Origin: Sphingomonadales bacterium
Lineage (GTDB): Bacteria > Pseudomonadota > Alphaproteobacteria > Sphingomonadales > Sphingomonadaceae
Assembly: GCA_016704425.1 (NCBI GenBank)
Contig: JADJAC010000002.1
Coordinates: 124,001-188,000 of the forward strand
Length of the DNA: 64,000 bases
Direction: 5' to 3'
Shown here: positions 43,357-53,061 of the stretch, in pieces
How positions within the stretch are numbered: the stretch's first letter is position 1
How the letters are laid out: the number at the start of each line of letters is the position of its first letter
Notes under the pieces: generated by a model
The model's input: the letters and a program-made list of their open reading frames with translations, nothing else
Databases searched by the model: none
Told to the model about the DNA's origin: nothing
Program-made: the position numbers and the translations under genes

Positions 43357-44478
43357 ATGGGTATGACCAAGACCGACTTGCGGAAATTGTGGCTCCAGAT
43401 TCACAAATGGATCGGCATATGCCTCGCCATTGTTTTTGTACCCCTTTCATTCAGCGGTTCGATGCTGGTCTGGCATGAAACGCTGGATGCAGCGATAAAC
43501 CCGCAGCGTGAAATTGCTGGCGATGGCCATGCATCCCGCCCGGCGTCCGCATATGTTTACGCTGCGCAGAAACACATGGATAGTGGCCATCAGATATCAT
43601 CCATCCGGTTTGAAGATGGCCATGCCGTGATGGTCACGGCAACAGACATGAAGTTGCCCGAAGAGTCATACCGTCCCCTCAATCGTACGAACATGTGGCT
43701 CGATCCCGCCGATGGTCGCCTGCTGGACAAACGAGGGCGTAGTTCGGGGTTCGTGCCCACAATGGAGCAACTGCATGGCAGCCTCTTCATCCCGATGTAC
43801 GGTCGACCGATCATTGGATTTATTGGGCTGGCCATGCTTGTTTCATCGCTAAGCGGTCTTTGGTTGTGGTGGCCCGTGTCAGGCAGCTTTTCCAAAGGGC
43901 TAAAATGGCGGCGGAGTAGCGACACCTATGGAAATGTGCACCACATGGCCGGTTTCTGGGTCTGTGTTCCCCTGGCCATGCTCTCCCTCACCGGCGCCTG
44001 GATTGCCTTTCCCGAGATTGCGGCAAAGCTTTCGGGCACAACAGCGCCGAGCCTTGCAGACAGAATGATCCGCATGCGCGCAAGGCCGCTGCAGACGACC
44101 GAGCTCGATGTGGATTCCGTTGTGGCCAAGGCAATGGCCAAACAGCCGGGACCGTTGGCTGTCATTACCTGGCCGACAGAACAGGATTCAGCCTGGAGAG
44201 TTGCAGTGCAGACGGCGGGCAAGCCCGCGCAGGTCTCGGTTGATGACAAAACCGGCGAAGCGAGCGTTGGCGGGGGAACCCGTCCCGGCCGGATCGGGCA
44301 AACGCTCCGTCGCATGCATGATGGCAGTGAAATGGGGCCCATCTGGCAGGGCATGATTTTCCTGGCAGGATTGCTGCCCACCATATTGGGTGTAACTGGA
44401 CTTGTGATGTGGTGGCGATCACGCGGTTGGCGCGCTGATCTGAAACGCCGAACCAAGGCTCCTAGAGCTCAAATGTGA
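43357..44478 (+). CDS. PepSY-associated transmembrane protein
   Basis: 373 residues with four likely membrane segments (near residues 15-35, 145-170, 195-215 and 335-360) and PepSY domains in the periplasm. The family (iron-regulated membrane protein type) includes siderophore-linked reductases such as FsrB-like proteins. GHVHHMAGF-type histidines (NVHHMAGFW) in a membrane segment could bind heme. The end overlaps amaB tail to tail. No siderophore genes are nearby, so the role is unclear. Confidence 0.8.
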   Translation: MGMTKTDLRKLWLQIHKWIGICLAIVFVPLSFSGSMLVWHETLDAAINPQREIAGDGHASRPASAYVYAAQKHMDSGHQISSIRFEDGHAVMVTATDMKLPEESYRPLNRTNMWLDPADGRLLDKRGRSSGFVPTMEQLHGSLFIPMYGRPIIGFIGLAMLVSSLSGLWLWWPVSGSFSKGLKWRRSSDTYGNVHHMAGFWVCVPLAMLSLTGAWIAFPEIAAKLSGTTAPSLADRMIRMRARPLQTTELDVDSVVAKAMAKQPGPLAVITWPTEQDSAWRVAVQTAGKPAQVSVDDKTGEASVGGGTRPGRIGQTLRRMHDGSEMGPIWQGMIFLAGLLPTILGVTGLVMWWRSRGWRADLKRRTKAPRAQM

Positions 44479-45955
44479 CGCCTTGGGCCAAAGGCAGTTC
44501 GTGCGAATAATTGATCGTGCTTGTCTGGCGTCTCATATAGGCCCGCCAACTGTCAGACCCGGATTCGCGGCCTCCGCCAGTTTCTTTTTCGCCACCGAAG
44601 GCTCCGCCGATTTCTGCACCAGACGTGCCTATATTGATATTGGCGATGCCGCAGTCACTTCCGGCGGCAGACGTGAAAATTTCGGCCTCGCGCATGTCCG
44701 TTGTGAAGATGCTCGATGAAAGCCCCTGAGGTACCGCATTGTGCAGGGCAATTGCCTCGTTGAGCTCAGAATAGCGAAAAACATAGAGAATTGGCGCAAA
44801 GGTTTCCTGAAGCGCGGGTCCGGCATGATCGGACAATTCGACAACAGCGGGACGGACATAGACGCCCTCCCGCTCAAGCCTTTCCCCGCCGGAAATAATG
44901 CCGCCTGCCACGCGGGCTGCAGCCAAGGCTGAGCCCATGCCCTTGAAGGCGCTTTCGTCAATGAGCGGCCCTACCAATGTTGACGGGTCTCGCGGATCAC
45001 CGATTGCGATCGAAGTTGCCGCAGATCTGAGGCGTGTAACAAAGTTCTCATAAATACTCTCATGGACAAACAGCCGCCGCAGCGACGTGCACCGCTGGCC
45101 TGCCGTTCCCATAAACCCGAAGGCACAAGCACGCAGTGCCAGGTCGAGATCGGCCGACGGCGCCACAATCGATGCATTGTTGCCGCCTAGCTCAAGCAAG
45201 GAACGCCCGAAACGTCGGGCAACACGTTCACTCACCTTGCGACCCATGGCCGTACTGCCGGTTGCGGATACCAAGGCAATCTTCGGATGATCCGCAAGCA
45301 ATGCACCTGTCTCCGCGTCTCCAATGAGAAGCGTCGAAAGGCCGTCAGGCGCAGCATTTCCAAATTGCGCTATGGCCTTACCCAATATGGCTTGCACCGC
45401 GAGCGCCGTGAGCGGTGTTTTCTCGGACGGCTTCCAGACAATGGTATCGCCACAAACAAGCGCTATCGTGGCATTCCAAGCCCAGACAGCAACCGGAAAG
45501 TTGAACGCGGAGATGATCCCGACAATACCGAGCGGATGCCAGCTTTCCATCATGCGGTGCTGCGGGCGCTCACTGGCTATCGTCAGACCGTAGAGTTGGC
45601 GCGACAGACCGACGGCAAAATCGCAGATATCAATCATCTCCTGGACTTCTCCGAGTCCTTCCGAGATGGGTTTGCCGCACTCAAGCGTCACGAGCCGCGC
45701 CAAGTGCTGCTTGTGGTTGCGCAAAGTCTGCCCAAATAGCCGGACCAGTTCGCCACGGCGCGGGGCGGGAACTTGCCGCCAGTTCAGGAACGCTTGGTGA
45801 GCCTTCTCAATTCGCGCATAAGCATCTTCGCGACTGGTTTTCGCGACCATTCCTGCGGAACGCCCGTCTATCGGACTGATGACCGGCAGATCGCCGTCCA
45901 GCGAGATCCCGAAAACGCCCGCCAATTCAGCTATTTCTTCAGCCGGACTTTTCAC
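44462..45955 (-). CDS. amaB: ALDH7-type semialdehyde dehydrogenase
   Basis: 497 residues, starting GTG 45955 in a GTGA overlap with the lipoprotein gene. The catalytic Cys is in GTAGQRCTSLRRL, the Glu in LLELGGNNASIV, and the C-terminus has GSDSWRAYMRRQT and TINYSHELPLAQGVTFEL, the marks of the ALDH7 group (alpha-aminoadipic semialdehyde / L-piperideine-6-carboxylate dehydrogenase). It would oxidise lysine-derived semialdehyde to 2-aminoadipate. No other lysine-catabolic gene is adjacent. Confidence 0.85.
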   Translation of the reverse strand: MKSPAEEIAELAGVFGISLDGDLPVISPIDGRSAGMVAKTSREDAYARIEKAHQAFLNWRQVPAPRRGELVRLFGQTLRNHKQHLARLVTLECGKPISEGLGEVQEMIDICDFAVGLSRQLYGLTIASERPQHRMMESWHPLGIVGIISAFNFPVAVWAWNATIALVCGDTIVWKPSEKTPLTALAVQAILGKAIAQFGNAAPDGLSTLLIGDAETGALLADHPKIALVSATGSTAMGRKVSERVARRFGRSLLELGGNNASIVAPSADLDLALRACAFGFMGTAGQRCTSLRRLFVHESIYENFVTRLRSAATSIAIGDPRDPSTLVGPLIDESAFKGMGSALAAARVAGGIISGGERLEREGVYVRPAVVELSDHAGPALQETFAPILYVFRYSELNEAIALHNAVPQGLSSSIFTTDMREAEIFTSAAGSDCGIANINIGTSGAEIGGAFGGEKETGGGRESGSDSWRAYMRRQTSTINYSHELPLAQGVTFEL

Positions 45956-46176
45956 CTTTTTGCCGCGTCATCTTCTGCGAGTTGCGTCACAGCTCGAACA
46001 TTCGCAGCGTCTTCCGCCTTGGCGCCGTCCTCGATTTGCTTGATCAGCTGATCGGTTGTGGCATTGGCGGCGCGTTCAAGGGATTCCGCCTGGTTTGCGA
46101 TTGCCGCCTCATCCGCCCCCGCCACTTGCCCCCCACACCCGGAAAGCAACAGGGACGAGACAAGTATCGCGCGCAT
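45952..46176 (-). CDS. Small lipoprotein
   Basis: 74 residues from ATG 46176 with a lipobox LLLSGC near residue 13 and a charged, helical mature part (ATTDQLIKQIEDGAKAEDAA). The stop overlaps the amaB GTG (GTGA). A helical repeat-free lipoprotein of unknown role; the link to amaB may be only transcriptional. Confidence 0.6.
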   Translation of the reverse strand: MRAILVSSLLLSGCGGQVAGADEAAIANQAESLERAANATTDQLIKQIEDGAKAEDAANVRAVTQLAEDDAAKR

Positions 46177-46311
46177 GGCCCACCTGCTGCTTAGGTGGTC
46201 GGCTGTCATTCCAAAGCACAATCTCAAATTTTCCATTTTCGCTGGCTACCGCGTCGGCGCAGGTTTGCCAATGGCTTGGCACTTCGCTAGTGAGCCGCCA
46301 AATGACGCGAA

Positions 46312-46406
46312 TGCGTCACCCTCAACTTGTTTCAGGGTCCATGAACACTGAAGTCCAATCTTCAATGCCCGTGATCATGGATGCTGAAACAAGTTCAGCA
46401 TAACGA
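46312..46406. repeat. REP-like intergenic inverted repeat
   Basis: Two arms (46312-46343 and 46374-46406) form a long imperfect inverted repeat with the shared core AACTTGTTTCAG and flanks CGTCA/CGTTA. The repeat unit resembles the palindromic intergenic sequences abundant in sphingomonad genomes. It lies between the divergent lipoprotein and ettA genes; the spacer holds no gene. Confidence 0.75.
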
Positions 46407-46431
46407 GCAACCCTGACCGAAAGACCGACCA

Positions 46432-48111
46432 ATGGCCGTCCAATATTCCTATGTCATGAAGGGCCTGACCAAGACCTTCCCCGGTGCGCCAAAGCCGGTA
46501 CTCAACAATATCCATTTGCAGTTCCTGCCAGGAACCAAGATCGCGATCATTGGCGTCAATGGCGCGGGTAAATCCACGCTCATGAAAATCATGGCGGGCA
46601 TCGACAAGGACTTCTCGGGCGAAGCCTGGGCGGGGGAGGGCATCCGTGTCGGCTATCTTGCGCAGGAGCCGCAACTCGACCCGAGCAAGACTGTCAAGGA
46701 AAACGTAATGGACGGCGTCCGCGAGGTTGCGGACATGATGGACCGGTTCAACGAAATTTCGATGATCATGGGCGATCCGCCCGAAGACGCCGATTTCGAT
46801 GCCCTGATGGAAGAAATGGGCACGCTTCAGGAAAAAATCGACGCAGTCGACGGCTGGACGCTCGACAACCAGCTTGAAATCGCGATGGAGGCGCTTCGTT
46901 GCCCTCCGGGCGAGGCCGGAGTCGAAAGCCTTTCGGGCGGGGAACGGCGTCGCGTGGCACTTTGCCGTCTGCTCCTGGAAAAGCCAGAAATCTTGCTCCT
47001 CGACGAACCGACCAACCATCTCGACGCCGAAAGCGTCCAGTGGCTTGAAAAGCACCTGATTGACTATGCCGGCAACGTCATCCTCGTTACCCATGACCGC
47101 TACTTCCTCGACAATGTCGTGGGCTGGGTGCTCGAAATCGATCGTGGACGCGGTATTCCATTCGAGGGAAATTATTCGAGCTGGCTCGAAGCGCAGGGCA
47201 AGCGGCTTGAACAGGAAGACCGCGAGGATCAAAGCCGCCAGAAGGCGATCCAGGAAGAACTCAAATGGATCCGCCAATCGCCCAAGGCGCGCCAGACCAA
47301 ATCGAAGGCGCGCATCCGGGCCTTTGATGAACTTGTAGAAAAGCAGGCCGACCGTCGTCCGGGCGGGGCACAGATCCTCATCCAGATCCCCGAACGGCTT
47401 GGTGGAAACGTGATCGAGGCCAAGAACCTGACCAAGGCCTATGGTGACAAGCTCCTGTTCGAAGATTTGAACTTCACTTTACCGCCGGGCGGCATCGTCG
47501 GCGTAATCGGACCGAACGGCGCCGGCAAATCGACGCTGTTCAAACTGATCACCGGCCAGGAACAACCTGATAGCGGCACGATCAAGATCGGCGAAACGGT
47601 TCGCCTCGGTTACGTCGATCAGTCGCGTGATGCCCTCGATCCCAAGAAGAATGTCTGGGAAGAAGTCTCCGGCGGGAACGAACGCTTCTACTTCGGCAAA
47701 CACGAAGTGAATACGCGCGCCTATGTTGGAGCCTTCAACTTCAAGGGTACTGACCAGCAGAAAAAGGTCGGCCAGCTTTCAGGTGGCGAACGCAACCGTG
47801 TCCATATGGCCAAGATGCTGGCAGCAGGCGGCAACGTCCTCCTACTCGACGAGCCGACGAACGATCTCGACGTTGAAACGCTCCGCGCGCTCGAAGAGGC
47901 GCTTGAGGAATTTGCCGGTTGTGCAGTGGTGATCAGCCACGACCGCTTCTTCCTCGACCGCCTTGCAACGCATATTCTCGCCTTCGAAGGCGACAGCCAT
48001 GTCGAGTGGTTCGAAGGCAATTTCGAAAGCTATGAGGAAGACAAGCGGCGGCGCCTTGGCGACGCAGCGGACAGGCCGACAAGGTTGGCTTACAAGAAAC
48101 TGACGCGTTAG
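46432..48111 (+). CDS. ettA: ABC-F protein EttA, translational throttle
   Basis: 559 residues, two ABC domains without membrane segments: GVNGAGKSTLMKIMAG with LSGGERRRVALCRLLLEK and LLLDEPTNHLD, then GPNGAGKSTLFKLITG with LSGGERNRVHMAKML and LLLDEPTNDLD. The arm region lies within the first domain and the PtIM linker between them. EttA gates entry of the ribosome into the elongation cycle according to energy state. Length and motifs match E. coli EttA. Confidence 0.95.
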   Translation: MAVQYSYVMKGLTKTFPGAPKPVLNNIHLQFLPGTKIAIIGVNGAGKSTLMKIMAGIDKDFSGEAWAGEGIRVGYLAQEPQLDPSKTVKENVMDGVREVADMMDRFNEISMIMGDPPEDADFDALMEEMGTLQEKIDAVDGWTLDNQLEIAMEALRCPPGEAGVESLSGGERRRVALCRLLLEKPEILLLDEPTNHLDAESVQWLEKHLIDYAGNVILVTHDRYFLDNVVGWVLEIDRGRGIPFEGNYSSWLEAQGKRLEQEDREDQSRQKAIQEELKWIRQSPKARQTKSKARIRAFDELVEKQADRRPGGAQILIQIPERLGGNVIEAKNLTKAYGDKLLFEDLNFTLPPGGIVGVIGPNGAGKSTLFKLITGQEQPDSGTIKIGETVRLGYVDQSRDALDPKKNVWEEVSGGNERFYFGKHEVNTRAYVGAFNFKGTDQQKKVGQLSGGERNRVHMAKMLAAGGNVLLLDEPTNDLDVETLRALEEALEEFAGCAVVISHDRFFLDRLATHILAFEGDSHVEWFEGNFESYEEDKRRRLGDAADRPTRLAYKKLTR

Positions 48112-48881
48112 GTCTGCCGACCTATTGTAACGCTTTTGTCGGATGGGCCTGGGTGTCGGCGGATAGCAATGCCTTTGAGCCAAAGTTTCATGGCTTCCCA
48201 ATGGATTCCGACGACCACGCGAAGGGTCATCAAGGGCAAACCCAGCAGCAGCCGGAGTAGCGCCGCGTCGTTGAGTGCCTCGCGCTTACCCACGAAGCTC
48301 GCCACGATCACCTTCCCGCCGCAGTCGCTTCCCGTCACGACGAGCGATACGCGCGCATCCGGCGGTTTCAGTGCGAAATCATACTGCATGGCCAGATCCA
48401 TGAAGGGCGAGACGTAAAGCGCCTTTTCACAACTCTGGCGAATGGAGCCGCGATCGTCGGGCTCCGCCGGGATGACATAGAAATGCCGGTCCTTGAAAGT
48501 GTTCGTCACTTCATAAATCGTCGCACGCAAGCGGCCGTCACGGGTAAAGCAAAACCATGTCGAGATGGGATTGAAGACGTGGCCGCAAATGCGGGGCATG
48601 GTCAGAAGGCGGATTGCGCCGCCGTCAACAGTGACGCCCGCGGGACGCAGCAAGGCCTCAACCTGTTCGCGCAAGGGTCTGTTGGATCGATCCCCATGGT
48701 CGCTGTCATAAAAGGCAATCAGGTTGAAACGATTGTATGAAAACAATCTCAATCGCTTCGTTACGTCCTCCAATTCATCGATGTCGATCAGCAATTGCGC
48801 CAACCGATACCGCAGCCGATGCAGTTTTGGCCGGAAGCGTTGGTGCACGACGGCACCGAAATAGATCGCTGTTTCGGTCAA
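48108..48881 (-). CDS. DUF1365 protein (TTG start)
   Basis: 257 residues starting TTG 48881, which overlaps the upstream TGA (TTGA at 48881-48878). Motifs AIYFGAVVHQRFRPKLHRL, RICGHVFNPIS and IYEVTNTFKDRH are typical of DUF1365. The family sits with an FAD amine-oxidase-type protein and a Cfa-like methyltransferase in many proteobacteria and is linked to membrane lipid modification and oxidative stress; the exact reaction is not settled. Confidence 0.85.
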   Translation of the reverse strand: MTETAIYFGAVVHQRFRPKLHRLRYRLAQLLIDIDELEDVTKRLRLFSYNRFNLIAFYDSDHGDRSNRPLREQVEALLRPAGVTVDGGAIRLLTMPRICGHVFNPISTWFCFTRDGRLRATIYEVTNTFKDRHFYVIPAEPDDRGSIRQSCEKALYVSPFMDLAMQYDFALKPPDARVSLVVTGSDCGGKVIVASFVGKREALNDAALLRLLLGLPLMTLRVVVGIHWEAMKLWLKGIAIRRHPGPSDKSVTIGRQT

Positions 48882-50260
48882 GCCGCAATGTCCAATGCCA
48901 GGGGTGGGAGAGAAAGCCTGTCTGATGGATTCGCGAGTGACCAAGGTCGTTGCGCGCCAAGCGCCTCCGCAACGCTTAGGCCAGCCTGCAATCCGTCTTC
49001 ATGAAATCCGGCTCCAAAATAGGCCCCGCAATACCAGGTGTTGCGCTCTCCCTGGAGTGACCAGAGCGCCTTTTGCGCAACGAGAGCGGCATTGTCGAAA
49101 ATCGGGTGATAGAAGACGATATTGTCAATCACGCTTCCGGCACGCAGAGTCTGGCGCGGGTTGAGTGTAACGATGAGCGGGCGAGGGTCGTCGATCCCTT
49201 GCAGCCGGTTCATCCAGTAGCTGACGCAAAGGTCGTTCGTTTGGCCGTGGCCGTTACGGCGGCCAAGATAGTTCCAGCTCGACCATGTCTGGACGCGCTT
49301 TGGCATCAGGGCTGCATCGTCATGCAAAACCGCAGCGTTGCGACTGTATCTAAAGGCCGAGAGGACCTCATGTTCGTGTTCCGAAGGGTCGGCAAGCATC
49401 GCTAGAGCTTGGTCGGCATGGGCGGCTATGACGATGTGATCAAACCACTCACTTTCTCCGACCTGATCAGTGACCAGAACTTTGCTATTGTGCCGCGCGA
49501 TTTCTGCCACCCCACGATTGAGGCAGAGTCTTCCCTTGAACTGGCGAAGCATCGCGCTGACGTATGAACGACTGCCGTCGGTCACGGTGCGCCAGCGCGG
49601 GCGGTCGCGGATCTTGAGCAGGCCGTGATTTTCGCAGAAGCGGATGAATGCCTCGGCTGGATAATCAAGGATGGCTGGGGTGGGCGTTGACCAGATGGCG
49701 GCTGCCATTGGCAGAAGGTGATCATCTCGAAAGGCGCGGCCATATCGATGCTCGGCAAGAAATTCGCCCAAAGTTACAAGCCCGAGCTTGCCCGCATGCG
49801 CGGGCGCTTCGCGGTAGAAGCGGAATAGATCGAGCAGCATCGACCAGAATCGCGGGCTGAAGAGATTGCGGCGCTGCGCAAACAAGCCGTTGATTTCGCC
49901 GCTCCCTGCATATTCCAGTGCGCCGTCATCCAGCGAAACCGCAAATGACATGTCGGATGGCTTCGTCTGCACACCAAGATGGGCAAGGAGTCGTGTGAGA
50001 TTGGGATAGGTCGTTTCGTTGTAGACGATAAAGCCGGTGTCGACTGGAACAGACCGACCGCCGCCTAATGCAACGTCCACTGTCCGGCTGTGGCCGCCGG
50101 CGCGCACGTCACGCTCGTACAAGGTGACGTCATGATGTCGGTCAAGCATCCATGCCGCGCTGAGTCCGGAAATACCACTGCCGACCACTGCAATGCGCAG
50201 ACGCTTGCCCGAATGCTGCACCAACTGGCCACTGGGGCCCAATCCGCTCGCTCGATCCAT
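48878..50260 (-). CDS. FAD-dependent amine-oxidase-type protein
   Basis: About 460 residues from ATG 50260 (ATG 50308 is also possible). The FAD-binding motif is VVGSGISGLSAAWMLDR near the N-terminus; YERDVRAGGHSRTV follows, and DTGFIVYNE is characteristic of this subgroup. It is coupled to DUF1365 by TTGA and divergent from the Cfa-like gene 110 bp away. Related gene sets make methylated or furan fatty acids in other Alphaproteobacteria; whether this one does is inference. Confidence 0.85.
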   Translation of the reverse strand: MDRASGLGPSGQLVQHSGKRLRIAVVGSGISGLSAAWMLDRHHDVTLYERDVRAGGHSRTVDVALGGGRSVPVDTGFIVYNETTYPNLTRLLAHLGVQTKPSDMSFAVSLDDGALEYAGSGEINGLFAQRRNLFSPRFWSMLLDLFRFYREAPAHAGKLGLVTLGEFLAEHRYGRAFRDDHLLPMAAAIWSTPTPAILDYPAEAFIRFCENHGLLKIRDRPRWRTVTDGSRSYVSAMLRQFKGRLCLNRGVAEIARHNSKVLVTDQVGESEWFDHIVIAAHADQALAMLADPSEHEHEVLSAFRYSRNAAVLHDDAALMPKRVQTWSSWNYLGRRNGHGQTNDLCVSYWMNRLQGIDDPRPLIVTLNPRQTLRAGSVIDNIVFYHPIFDNAALVAQKALWSLQGERNTWYCGAYFGAGFHEDGLQAGLSVAEALGAQRPWSLANPSDRLSLPPLALDIAA

Positions 50261-50369
50261 ACCAACCCCGATGTGTATCGAAGCGAACAAAATGCACCTC
50301 CGATGCATCCAATACCGCCCAAAGTCGGGAATGGATGTTTGGCGGCATCAAAATGCGACGGAGTTTGAA

Positions 50370-51416
50370 ATGACGAAATTAGTGTCTGGCGACTTGACGT
50401 CCCGGGTGATCGGGTGGGGCGAACGCAGAGCCTTGCCCGATGCATTGACACGCGCAGGAATTTGGATGCTGTGCAAGCGCACTGCACGTCGACTGGCATT
50501 ACATGGACGAGCCAGCGAGAGGGCCTTTGTCGCAGAAATGGCATCGTTCGCGATAGCCGAACACGCTGCTTCAGCCAACGAGCAACATTATGAACTCCCG
50601 GCCGAGTTCTTTGGGTTCACGCTTGGTACGCATCGGAAATATAGCTGCTGCTATTATCCTGAGAAATCCACGACTCTTGCCGAAGCCGAAGGCGTGGCAC
50701 TGGCAGAAACGCTCAAGCGCGCAAGACTGGGCGACGGCCAGGACATTCTTGAACTCGGTTGCGGCTGGGGCTCATTGAGCCTTTACATGGCAGAACATCT
50801 GCCGCGAGCGCGAATTACTGCCGTTTCCAACTCCGTATCCCAACGGGCATACATCGAGGATGTCGCTCGTCAGCGCGGCCTCAACAATCTGACAGTTGTG
50901 TCGGCTGACATGAATGATTTCGAGAGCGATGCCAGCTTCGACAGGATTGTGTCCGTAGAAATGTTTGAGCATATGGCGAATTGGCATGCTTTGCTTGGCC
51001 GCGCGCGTCGCTGGCTCAAACCAGAAGGCCGCATGTTTATTCATATTTTTGCGCACAGCTCTGCGAGCTACCGTTTCGATCATCACAACCCGGCAGACTG
51101 GATTGCGCAGCATTTCTTCACAGGCGGGATCATGCCGGGTGAAAAACTTATCTGGCATTTTTCCGAGCATTTTGATGTTGAAGAGCAATGGCGCTGGAGC
51201 GGCACTCACTATGCACGTACCGCGCGGGACTGGCTTGCGAATTTTGACCGCAACATTGTCGAAATTCGGTATATCCTGCTTACCGTCTATGGAAAAGATG
51301 CCCGTCTATGGGAGAGGCGATGGCGATTGTTCTTTCTCGCAACGGCCGGCTTGTTCGGGCATCGCAATGGCGCCGTCTGGGGCGTCAGCCATTATCGGCT
51401 GAAACCTGTCGCCTAA
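50370..51416 (+). CDS. Cyclopropane-fatty-acid-synthase-type methyltransferase
   Basis: 348 residues from ATG 50370. A class I SAM-binding fold with ILELGCGWGSLSLYMAEH and VSVEMFEHMANW. The N-terminal part (about 1-100, with YELPAEFFGFTLGTHRKYSC) matches Cfa-like enzymes, which methylate unsaturated acyl chains of membrane phospholipids. The divergent flavoprotein/DUF1365 pair suggests a lipid-modification cluster. The shared region between 50308 and 50370 should hold both promoters, but none is clear by eye. Confidence 0.88.
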   Translation: MTKLVSGDLTSRVIGWGERRALPDALTRAGIWMLCKRTARRLALHGRASERAFVAEMASFAIAEHAASANEQHYELPAEFFGFTLGTHRKYSCCYYPEKSTTLAEAEGVALAETLKRARLGDGQDILELGCGWGSLSLYMAEHLPRARITAVSNSVSQRAYIEDVARQRGLNNLTVVSADMNDFESDASFDRIVSVEMFEHMANWHALLGRARRWLKPEGRMFIHIFAHSSASYRFDHHNPADWIAQHFFTGGIMPGEKLIWHFSEHFDVEEQWRWSGTHYARTARDWLANFDRNIVEIRYILLTVYGKDARLWERRWRLFFLATAGLFGHRNGAVWGVSHYRLKPVA

Positions 51417-51426
51417 CTCAGCTGGC

Positions 51427-52065
51427 TCAGGCGTTGTGAAATGTCCCATTAGCTTCATCGAGAACAAAAAGTTCACCGCCGTCAATCGCAAACCACGCGC
51501 CATGCAGCGCCAGTCTGCCATCCGCTTCGCGTTCCCGAATGCACGAAAACGTCCGGAGGTTGGACAGGCTGACCTTGACGGCTTCGTGCTCCATGGCCCG
51601 AATTGCTTGCGGGCTCAAATCACTCCCATGAACCCGGACAACTGCTTCGCGGGCATCGTCTAGCATGTCGATCCAGCGAGAGATGAAGCCACCTTCGCCC
51701 GGCTTGGCATGTTTGAAATTCTGCGAAAGAGCTGCAGAACAGCCACCGCATGCCCCATGGCCCATCACCAGTATTTCAGATACCTCCAACTGTGTCACGG
51801 CGAACTCGAGCGCCGCTGAAACGCCGTGTCGGCCACCACCAAGTTCGAATGGCGGAACCAGGTTGGCAACATTGCGAACAACAAACATTTCGCCTGGAGA
51901 TGCATCAAAAATTGTTGAAGGATCAACGCGGCTGTCCGAACAGGCAATGACCATGATCTTGGGAGACTGGCCCTCCGCAAGTTCGGCCCAACGCTCACGT
52001 TGCATGGACCAGCCGCTCTGGCGAAAGCGCTGATAGCCTGAAAGCAAATCTGTGAATTTGGTCAT
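51427..52065 (-). CDS. Beta-class carbonic anhydrase
   Basis: 212 residues from ATG 52065. The zinc site is visible: CSDSRVDP (Cys, Asp/Arg dyad) and MGHGACGGCSAAL (His, Cys). It interconverts CO2 and bicarbonate in the cytoplasm. The longer frame to 52152 has no better start. It is divergent from lipA and convergent with the Cfa-like gene. Confidence 0.93.
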   Translation of the reverse strand: MTKFTDLLSGYQRFRQSGWSMQRERWAELAEGQSPKIMVIACSDSRVDPSTIFDASPGEMFVVRNVANLVPPFELGGGRHGVSAALEFAVTQLEVSEILVMGHGACGGCSAALSQNFKHAKPGEGGFISRWIDMLDDAREAVVRVHGSDLSPQAIRAMEHEAVKVSLSNLRTFSCIREREADGRLALHGAWFAIDGGELFVLDEANGTFHNA

Positions 52066-52131
52066 TGAATTTGCGCTAACGTGCGCGGCGGGGGGTGGCA
52101 AGACCCCATACATGAAGCTAATGCCTCCCCT

Positions 52132-53061
52132 ATGAATGCACCAGCCAAACAAGAGCGCCAGCGAAAGCCGGACTGGATTCGGGTGAAAGCGCCGACCTCA
52201 ACGGGATTCGCCGAAACCAGGGCGCTGATGCGCCGCTTGAACCTCGCAACTGTGTGTGAAGAAGCGGCCTGTCCTAATATCGGTGAATGCTGGACCAAAA
52301 AGCACGCCACAGTCATGATCCTTGGTGACACCTGCACGCGCGCCTGTGCTTTTTGCAATGTGAAAACCGGCATGCCGCGCGCAGTCGACCCATTGGAACC
52401 GGAACACGTCGCTGTCGCGGCGGCGGAACTGGGACTCCAGCATATTGTGGTAACGTCCGTTGACCGTGACGACCTGCCCGACGGCGGCGCATCGCAATTC
52501 GTCAAGGTGATCGAGGCCCTGCGGCGGACAACGCCAAAGACAACCATTGAAATATTGACGCCGGATTTCCGCAACAAGGCGGAAGCCGCGGTTGAATCAA
52601 TTATAACTGCAAGGCCAGATGTCTATAACCACAACCTCGAAACGGTCCCAAGACTCTACCCCACCATTCGGCCGGGTGCGCGCTATTATGCCTCGCTCCG
52701 CCTGCTCGAAAGCGTCAAGCGCCACGATCCGTCGATCTTCACCAAATCAGGCGTGATGCTGGGTTTAGGCGAAGAGCGGATGGAAGTGCACCAGGTCATG
52801 GATGACATGCGTTCTGCCGACGTCGATTTCCTGACGATGGGGCAATATCTCCAGCCGACTCCGCGCCATGCAAAGGTCATGGATTTTGTGACCCCTCAAA
52901 GTTTCAATGCCTATGCGGCAATTGCGCGTGCCAAGGGATTTCTCCTCGTGGCGTCGAGTCCGCTCACGCGATCAAGCTACCATGCTGACAGGGATTTCGA
53001 AGCGATGCAGGAAGCCCGCGCGAAAACCCTCTCTGCAAAAGGGCAAGATGCCACGGCATAG
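52132..53061 (+). CDS. lipA: Lipoyl synthase
   Basis: 309 residues from ATG 52132. It has the LipA-specific auxiliary cluster motif CEEAACPNIGEC and the radical SAM motif GDTCTRACAFCNVKTG. It inserts two sulfurs into octanoyl groups on lipoyl-dependent enzymes. The following coq10-like gene starts within its last codons. Confidence 0.96.
   Translation: MNAPAKQERQRKPDWIRVKAPTSTGFAETRALMRRLNLATVCEEAACPNIGECWTKKHATVMILGDTCTRACAFCNVKTGMPRAVDPLEPEHVAVAAAELGLQHIVVTSVDRDDLPDGGASQFVKVIEALRRTTPKTTIEILTPDFRNKAEAAVESIITARPDVYNHNLETVPRLYPTIRPGARYYASLRLLESVKRHDPSIFTKSGVMLGLGEERMEVHQVMDDMRSADVDFLTMGQYLQPTPRHAKVMDFVTPQSFNAYAAIARAKGFLLVASSPLTRSSYHADRDFEAMQEARAKTLSAKGQDATA

Noticed and set aside
46375..47277. 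300-residue minus-strand frame opposite ettA
   Set aside because: It is the antisense of conserved ABC motifs, and its start region lies in the ettA coding sequence.
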